Assembly: GCA_022432975.1 (NCBI GenBank)
Contig: CM039508.1
Span: forward strand, 47,023,646-47,087,645
Origin: Begonia masoniana
Taxonomy: Eukaryota; Streptophyta; Magnoliopsida; Cucurbitales; Begoniaceae
Length of the DNA: 64,000 nt
Direction of reading: 5' to 3'
Part shown: positions 57,401-64,000 of the stretch, in pieces
How positions within the stretch are numbered: position 1 is the stretch's first letter
Layout: each line of letters starts with the position of its first letter
Made by a program: the position numbers and the translations under genes
Notes under the pieces: generated by a model
What the model was told of the DNA's origin: nothing
Database searches by the model: none
Seen by the model: the letters and a program-made list of their open reading frames with translations, nothing else

Positions 57401-58901
57401 CGACTCCACAACCTCAACCTCAGAGAAGATCTACGACTCCTGTTACACTATATCTAATTATGAAAACAGCGTGGAAAATAATTAGTGCGATTGATATAAT
57501 AAATTATAAATGTTTAATTTGATACCTTAATTACATTAATTATTATAAAATATTTTAATAAAAAAGTGACTTAATTTCATTTCAAAAAAATTGAAGAGTC
57601 TATTAGATCATTAATCACTTTTACAAAAAATTTCAATTTAATCTTTTTTTTTTAATATATATTTGTCTCAAATATAAAATTAATTTAATAGTTTTAAAAA
57701 TAAAAATAAACGAGACAATAATAAAAATTATCATTTTACTACATATCTACAACAATATAAATCATTTACTATATGAGAAAATAGGACGTGTCGGCTAGGA
57801 AATATTGGAACGAGGCTCGCTATGTTTCGAATTGAGTTATTATTTTTAATACGAATGAAAACTCAAAAGTCGAACCTCGAACTTCAAATCTATATAGTTT
57901 GTTTCTTATATTATCTCGAGATTTTTATTGCACGTAAATTATCGAGAAAATGTTGAACATACTGGAATCCATTTAATTCGATTTCTTCAACGATTTATCG
58001 AGTTGATAATTTTTCTTTCTTTAATCGACAACTAAAGATTTGAAAATCTTTACTCCCTATAGATGATGGAAGTTTAAACTTTAAAGAGAGATTTTTGAAG
58101 TACTAACGAGAAGAAGACCATGACTCTTTACTTTTGAATTGTGTAATTTAGCCGACATACATGTAGGGTCCCTTCTTAAATGAGGAAGGTCCTTTGTGTG
58201 TGTGAATAGTGTGAAGGGAGACTCTTAAAGTCTACATTTGCTGCAAGAAAAAGAGTTTTTCTTCTTTTTGCATCTTTCCTTCCTCAAAACGAGAAAATTG
58301 TCTCCCTTCAAGCCTCTGTAAATAGAGGCTTCAAGAGAGTATTTTATTTGAAAAAAGAAAAAGATGATTTATTCTCTTCAACGAAGAAGGAGAGAATAGA
58401 AGAATGAAGATTTTTAAAGGGAGAGAAAAGAAAGAATCTGTGAATGAAAAATAAGTGTCATACTTTTGTACACATTGAAAGTTCTAAGAGTTGAAATTTC
58501 TCTTAGTGAATATTTTCTACAATATTCGATATCTAGAAAAAAATATTGTAAATCTTATTTTCCATAGTGAGATCTTTCTGGACTCGGTTTCCATGATTTT
58601 TTCTCGATTTGGGTTTCTACGTAAAATTCTCGGTGTTCATTTTAGCCATTATTTCCCTTACTTCTTGGCCGTTATAATTTTACAGTGTGAAAAAATATTT
58701 TTGATATTTTTTGTAACGCATCTGCTATCGTTTCTCGTACCGCTTGGTTAGTGATGTAATTGTACTGTGTAAATAAGCTCTGTCTAGGAGACTAGAATTT
58801 AAGTGAACCATTTGTGACCCTCCAACTTTTTTTAATAACTTACGAGGAAATGTAATTTTATGTAAAGAGATTGTTAAGAGACTTTTCACGTTTTACGATG
58901 A
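57401..58901. other. intergenic; possible degenerate LTR at about 57.9-58.7 kb
   Basis: The stretch 58300-58680 (CCTCTGTAAATAGAGGCTTC; later GGGTTTCTACGTAAAATTCT and CGGTGTTCATTTTAGC) resembles the R/U5 part of copia LTRs that have ...CACGTAAA.TCTCGGTGTTC ends. No matching partner, primer site or TSD was found. The 86-codon ORF at 58491-58751 is probably not a gene. Confidence 0.3.
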
Positions 58902-58910
58902 TAATATTTT

Positions 58911-59757
58911 GGGTAATTATCGATTTGAATCCTGTACTATACACATTTTTTCAATTCGGCCCCTGTACTAAAAAAACCGGCAAACCGAACCCTGTACTTT
59001 GATTCTGTTATCAGTTTTGACCTTCTATCAATAATTTCATTAAACCCTCATTGAAAAAACTAACAAATGATCTTAGATTCAGTTGAAATTTTTACCACAT
59101 ATTTACTACTTAATGAGAAGATAATCTGAAATTTTTTGTGATTTTTTAACATATGTACGATTTATTGAAATTTTATTTTAGTATTTTATAAAACTATTAT
59201 AATAAATCATACAAATTTTAAAAAATTACGAAAACTTTTTTATTATCTACTCATGTTAGGTTGAACATGTGGAAAGATTTCAAATAAATCAAATATTGTT
59301 TGGTATTTTTTTAAAAATTAATTTATAAAATAAAGAAGAAACTGTGATTAATTTAAACAAATACCAAACGATATTGGATTTATTTGAAACTGTTTCTAGA
59401 TGTTCATCATATTATGGGTAGATAATAAAAAAATGTGCGTAATTTTTTAAAACTTGTATGATTTATTATAATATTTTTAAACAATACTAAAATAAAATTA
59501 TAATAAACTGTAGATGTGTTAAAAAATCACGAAAATTCCCAGATTATCTTTTCATCAAGTAATGAACATATGGTAAAAAATTTAACTGAATCTAAGATTG
59601 TTTAGTAGTTTTTTCAATGAGGGTTTTATGAAATTGTTGATAGAAGGTCAAAACTGATAACAAAATCAAAGTACAGGGTTCAGTTTGTCGGTTTTTTTAG
59701 TGCAGGGGCCGAATTGAAAAAACGTGTATAGTACAGGGTTCAAATTGATAATTTCCC
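58911..59757. mobile_element. foldback MITE with a 9-bp TSD
   Basis: The left terminus is GGGTAATTATCGATTTGAATCC and the right terminus its inverse (GGTTCAAATTGATAATTTCCC); inverted arms extend about 150 bp or more (for example CTGTACTTTGATT against AATCAAAGTACAG, and GGTCAAAACTGATAAC). Flanks are TAATATTTT (58902-58910) and TAATATTAT (59758-59766), 8 of 9 identical. The inner arms are also inverted (for example around 59300 and 59350), so most of the element can fold back. The 9-bp TSD suggests MULE-type mobilisation. Confidence 0.85.
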
Positions 59758-59766
59758 TAATATTAT

Positions 59767-60336
59767 TATTATGGTTTTCGTTGATTTTATTATTTTTTCC
59801 AACACTACACGTGACAATAACTACAATGTACAGTACATGCTACGTAACATCGAGATCATCAAATGACCTACTGTCCTTTAATTTTTGTTGCGAGTCAAGT
59901 CTGACCTTGGACTAGATGTAGACTTGTTTTTTATAGGTAGACTGGCTCAAGTTGGTGTACTAGACCTTAGACCACAGTATTTAATCAGTGTCTCAACAAA
60001 TGAGACCTAAGTCTCAATTTAGTCGACCAGAATCTTACCTATAACATATCTAAATTCATCAATAGAAAAATTAAATCTAGCATGCATAACTCAATAGTGA
60101 CTGCTGGGCTTACCTCAACTGGATCGCTTGGTTCGCGCAAGCTCAGCCCGTTCAAGTTACACATCTTGATTATTTTTCTTGCGTATTAACAAAGTTTAGA
60201 ACTTATACGAACAAATTATCTAGGAAAATAGAAAAACATAACTAAACACAATGCATACAAATATATATATATATATATACAACAACCAATCTATTTTGTT
60301 TTTGGATCAAGCTTTGAGCCGACGATCTTTACTTGA
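59767..60336. other. intergenic, no gene recognised
   Basis: Contains an (AT)n run at about 60260-60280. Probably includes the 3' UTR of the minus-strand gene that ends at 60337. Confidence 0.35.
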
Positions 60337-61414
60337 TCATCCATTCGAGCTCGAGCTCGAATATAGAATACAAACGAGATGTGGGAGTGTCGGGTAAGAA
60401 AGAAAGCCGAGAACGAAGCAATTGAGCGACACGAGTGCGACGGAATTGGAAGCGGGCTTAGTCCTAACTACTGAAAATAATCGAATGACGCTCGTAAGAG
60501 ACATTCCGACCACAACCATGAGGGCTACGAGTAGAGGAAGACACGGGTCACGTGCTTTCCAAGTGACCAGCCCAACCATGACAAATAATATAGAGCTGAA
60601 AATGCTCCTTAAAACAGCCACCTCCTCCAGTTTTCTGTCGTCTTCTTCGGTTAAGCTTGTTTCCTCAACTTCATCTCTGTAATCTCCCTTCCCCTCCACT
60701 TCTCCCACTACAACATTCTCTCTCCTCATGTCTTTCAACTACCAAACAAACAATGTCATCTAATTAAACAAGTGGTTTTAAAAAAATTGCTTTTCAAAAC
60801 TGTTTTCACTTATTAGTCTAGGAATTAGTGTGGTTTTTATTACCTCTTTTTGGAGACAGTCGATGTGGGAAATTGCCTTATCATAATCATCTTCTAGTTC
60901 TGCTAAAATCATGTTCATGATTTTTTGTTCTTTCATAACAATCTTAAATTGTTTTTTAAGTTCATCCCTCTCCCACGCAAGACACTCCACCTCCATTAAC
61001 GCAACTTGCAGTTGCTCTCTGAACTGCACTGAACTAACAGAGAATTACAGATTTGATTGTTGGAAAATCAAACCCTAGTTTTATCTTCGGAGAGCAATCG
61101 AAATCTCCATTGAAAGGGAGGGAAGAGACTGTAAAGCTTAAATGCAGAAAACAATGGAGGGAAGATCCTTCATTATGTTTTACCTGTCTTTCTCTCTGCA
61201 GAGCATTGAGAAGTCGTATAGGAAGAGAGACGAGAGCGAAAACCCAGATGAATAAATTGACATGCAGATTGATGGAAGCCATTGTAAGCTCAACCAAAGT
61301 GTTGATGACGATCAGAATTGTTTTCAGGCCAAACATGCAGATAGATAGAAACAGGAAGAAAGGCCTTGTCACCGCCATTGTTAAGCTTCTTAAAGCCTCG
61401 TGAACCAAACCCAT
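60337..61414 (-). CDS. uncharacterised plant membrane protein with a central coiled coil, three exons
   Basis: Exons: 61184-61414, 60844-61023, 60337-60738, all with GT-AG introns falling between codons, giving 270 residues. Exon 1 (MGLVHEALRSLTMAVTRPFF...) has two hydrophobic helices (FFLFLSICMFGLKTILIVI and LFIWVFALVSLPIRLLNAL). Exon 2 is a charged coiled coil (EVECLAWERDELKKQFKIVM ... LAELEDDYDKAISHIDCLQK). Exon 3 begins charged and then has three hydrophobic helices (SILFVMVGLVTW; LLVALMVVVGMSLTSVI; VALVSLNCFVLGFLS). I recall plant proteins of this layout but no name or function. The frame has no breaks, the splice sites are clean, and the exon lengths are multiples of three. The start is the first ATG of the open frame and encodes a typical N-terminus of this group. 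Confidence 0.8.
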
Positions 61415-62060
61415 TGATTGCGATCTCTGTCTACTGAAAACCAGATTTCAAGTGAGGGAAAATCTCTTGTCCATCAGAGAATCAGCAAAGAAATATGAGA
61501 TACAGAGTCAGAGAGATCCTCAGACACGACACCTCCTGCATGATTCACACGTGTTTAACTACAGAATGATGCGACCATACTTTAAGAGTGACGTTGCCAA
61601 GCTACTTAGAACAACAACTATTGTTGCTGTTTACAACGTTTTTTGAAATGATCAGTGGAATGATAATAATCTGAGTAAATCAGTCATCTTGTCTAATCTA
61701 TATCCATTGCTAGCCTTGCTGTTTAACTTATTTTTTAAGCATGATATTATGGTAACTACACATGCATTTTTGGTTGTGTAAATACAAATGACTATATTTA
61801 ACGTATTTTTTAAATAAGCAAGATTATACTTTTTTTTTTTTTTCAGTCAACTGAAATAACACGTTTTGCACGTGAATCTACTAATAAATATAAATGGATA
61901 GAAAATAGAGATAGGGAGGAAATGGAGAGCCGAATTGAATTAAATTATTAAATTAAAATCAATTTAAACTTTAAAGTATGAGATTAATTTAAAACACCCA
62001 TAAACTAAAAATTCTAATAACTAAAACCTTAAACTATAGAAAATATAATAGGTCAAACCC
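61415..62060. other. upstream region of the membrane protein gene; no other gene recognised
   Basis: Presumed promoter and 5' UTR of the minus-strand gene, becoming AT-rich beyond 61650. Nothing else identified. Confidence 0.35.
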
Positions 62061-62560
62061 TGACAGGTAGTCGATTACTCCCGTTCTGCATTAACGGCGT
62101 GAACAAGGGGCCGATCACCCCCATTCTGTCCAGTACTTACGTGGCACTAGACGTATTTGGTAGGGAGTCGATGTAAGGGCCGGGGACTTCCCGTTCAACG
62201 TGCATCGCACGTAATTGGAGAATGAGAGGTCCCCACCCCCCAACGGCCCCCGTTCCTGTCTCCCCATTTTAGAGGTATTCCGTCTCCTACAGTTTTTGGG
62301 GTGAGAACGGGGGTCACCGCCCCAAAACCACCCCCCATTCTTAAACATTGTTCTTGAGAACGGGGTCGTTTCGGGGCGGTGACCCCCCGTTTGCATCGCC
62401 TAATATTTTGGGAGGAGAACGGAGGGTCACCACCCCGAAACCATCATCTGTTCTCAAAATTAAAGCTAGAGAATGGGGGCCCGATAGAGGGCGGTAACTC
62501 CCTGTTCTTGAAATTAAGGTTGAGAAGGGGGAGTCGTTGCCCCAGAACAGTGGGTCGATT
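62061..62560. repeat. GC-rich degenerate repeat block
   Basis: A run of imperfect repeats built on AACGGGGGTCACCGCCCC and its inverse (for example 62305-62340, 62360-62395, 62412-62450, 62470-62510), each separated by TTCTTGAGAACGG or TTCTCAAAATTAAAG. The block is far richer in GC than its surroundings and lies just upstream of the degenerate transposon ORF. It has no coding sense. Confidence 0.6.
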
Positions 62561-62973
62561 CGCGACAGTATATAAAAAATCGGATCCCCATTCCACCATC
62601 CATTACTGAAAAATATGATTTCCTCTCGGCCCCAATCGCGATTCCAACACAAAATCTAACCATTTCACGCCCCTACCGTGTTGATTTCCTCATCCCTAAT
62701 TCTTGTCTTCCAATATCATCAAAAAAACCCACAAATTTGAGCCTTAAATAATCAAAATCTCCAAATCTCTAATTAAACCTAAATCGCCAAATTTCCCTCA
62801 AATGACACTCAAATTAACTATTAAACGAAAAGTTGCCCCTTCACAAGGAGGTCCATCACAAAGTGGCCCTACCGAACGGCCTCTGCCAAATCGTTCATTG
62901 ATGTCATAAGGAGGACCATTTCAAGGGGGTCCGACAAACCAGCCCCGTCGTCACAAGGTACTCTGTGTGAAGC

Positions 62974-63857
62974 GTGACGACCGCCAACTGGGTATTTTCT
63001 AATGAAATATCAAACCGCTCAGTTATTCATTCAAAGGCCATCAACTTTAGAGATTGGGAGTCATTGAAGATTAAAGAGATGTTTGACAGAATCTCCCTAC
63101 ATGGAGTGTATGGATTGAAGGGCGATAGTTGCGATAGAATTGATTGCTCATTTTATGCGAACTTAACCTCTACCGGGAGGTCAAGATGTTTGAAGACGTA
63201 CATTAGGTATATAGATTTTGATACCTCTAGAGACGGTTAATGAAGTGCTCAGGTTTTTCGGAGAAGAGAATGAGGTGGAGAGATACTACTATGCTTCCTG
63301 AGATTGTGATTTTTTTAGATCTGCAGAGGAACTTAACTTCTTTAGGGAAATTCATCAAAATGAAAATATCAGAGTGTTCGTGAAGCCAAAATCCAAGAAT
63401 TTGAACCTGTACAACGAGAAGATGTTCGACCTTGGCTTCATGATTTTAAGTCACACGCATGAGACCGGTCGGACATGCAACAATAATCTACCGTACGGCA
63501 CGTTGATACAGAAGATCATCGAGCGAGTTCGGGTTCAGCTACCGATTGGAGAGCAACTAAGAGCACAGAGATTCGGTGATGTATTTGATAGGCTTCATTT
63601 GATTCAGATGAGTTTAATTGAAGTCGACGGGACTTAGGTGTTCAAGGGAGATCAAGGGGCCTCCAACTCTGCAGATGTTCCTACGGAGGAGGCCACAGCG
63701 CAACCATTGCCCCCCCCAGATGACTAGTAGGTGGGACAAGATGGAGCAGAGACTAGAGTTCCTCATAGGCAAAGTCGATGAGCTCACCGTCACACACATA
63801 GAGCTGACGAAAACCCTCGTGGATTGGATAGAGCAAGATGACGACGATATAGTTTAG
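62974..63857 (+). pseudogene. degenerate plant-transposon-protein ORF
   Basis: Segments in different frames form one eroded ORF. 62974-63240 encodes INFRDWESLKIKEMFDRISL and SFYANLTSTGRSRC, the SFYANL motif of the putative plant transposon protein domain. 63374-63637 encodes MFDLGFMILSHTHETGRTCN and LPYGTLIQKIIERVRVQLP, the LPYG(TM)LI motif. 63618-63857 ends in a helical tail (MEQRLEFLIGKVDELTVTHI). A stop at 63238-63240, frame changes near 63190, 63300 and 63700, and an in-frame stop near 63723 show that it is broken. It is the same kind of ORF as 35720-37834 in the Sirevirus-like element. Confidence 0.65.
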
Positions 63858-64000
63858 TTTATGTTTTGTATTTCATTTTATGTACTTTACTATATGTTTG
63901 TACTTTAGTTTATGCTATGAGTATTATGATTGTACTTTAGTTTATGCTATGAGTATTATGATTGTACTTTAGTTTATCCTTGTCATTTAGTTTGTGTTAT
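63858..64000. repeat. short AT-rich tandem motif
   Basis: TGTACTTTAGTTTATGCTAT with GAGTATTATGAT is repeated two to three times at 63900-63980. The window ends here. Confidence 0.5.

Noticed and set aside
54994..57420. Possible minus-strand gene built from short ORFs at 57147-57420, 55219-55410 and 54994-55200
   Set aside because: No recognisable family, no consistent phase between the pieces, and only one plausible donor site.

Overview
The window reads as nuclear DNA of a eudicot plant. The evidence is spliced genes with GT-AG introns, a CEP signalling-peptide gene, a plant-type ABCE/RLI gene, and dense plant transposon families (chromovirus Ty3/gypsy LTRs, a Sirevirus-like Ty1/copia element, MULE, hAT, SINE, TRIM and MITE elements). 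Three intact-looking host genes are supported: a CEP precursor (8029-8286, minus), an 11-exon ABCE/RNase L inhibitor gene (20311-26333, minus) and a three-exon unnamed membrane protein gene (60337-61414, minus). Two host pseudogenes are also recognisable, a PPR fragment and a UPF0114-family fragment.

Layout. 1-4020: 3' end of a Ty3/gypsy chromovirus polyprotein and its 3' LTR. 4020-6560: SINE copies, two of them head to head, and a decayed hAT transposase with its right terminus. 8.0 kb: CEP gene. 10398-12906: solo LTR with a perfect 5-bp target-site duplication (TSD) and a cluster of perfect hairpins. 13.8-17.6 kb: gypsy remnant, PPR and UPF0114 pseudogenes. 18290-18914: foldback MITE. 20.3-26.3 kb: ABCE gene with a recent 1816-bp internal tandem duplication of exons 6-9. 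26.58-28.2 kb: 54-bp minisatellite about 240 bp from the ABCE start codon.

28.5-51.1 kb is one deeply nested structure. A MULE transposase gene (minus strand) is split by a 19.2-kb Sirevirus-like element (29840-49075). The 3' LTR of that element was hit twice by gypsy LTRs that survive as solo LTRs (38326-45625 and 46592-48757). The first of these contains a further solo LTR in opposite orientation (40243-43247). Exact or near-exact TSDs mark each level. Three LTRs here carry long, very homogeneous minisatellites with 27-, 35- and 69-bp units.

51.1-64 kb: an inverted-terminus composite repeat (51606-54043) holding a complete 332-bp TRIM element, poorly informative AT-rich DNA, a foldback MITE with a 9-bp TSD (58911-59757), the three-exon membrane protein gene, a GC-rich repeat block, and a broken ORF of the plant-transposon-protein type that also occurs in the Sirevirus-like element.

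The host genes do not form a pathway: ABCE is a ribosome-recycling factor, CEP a secreted peptide hormone precursor, and the last gene an uncharacterised membrane protein. The main biology is the nested transposon history, the LTR-borne minisatellites, and the ABCE exon duplication. All calls come from reading the sequence; no database search was run.
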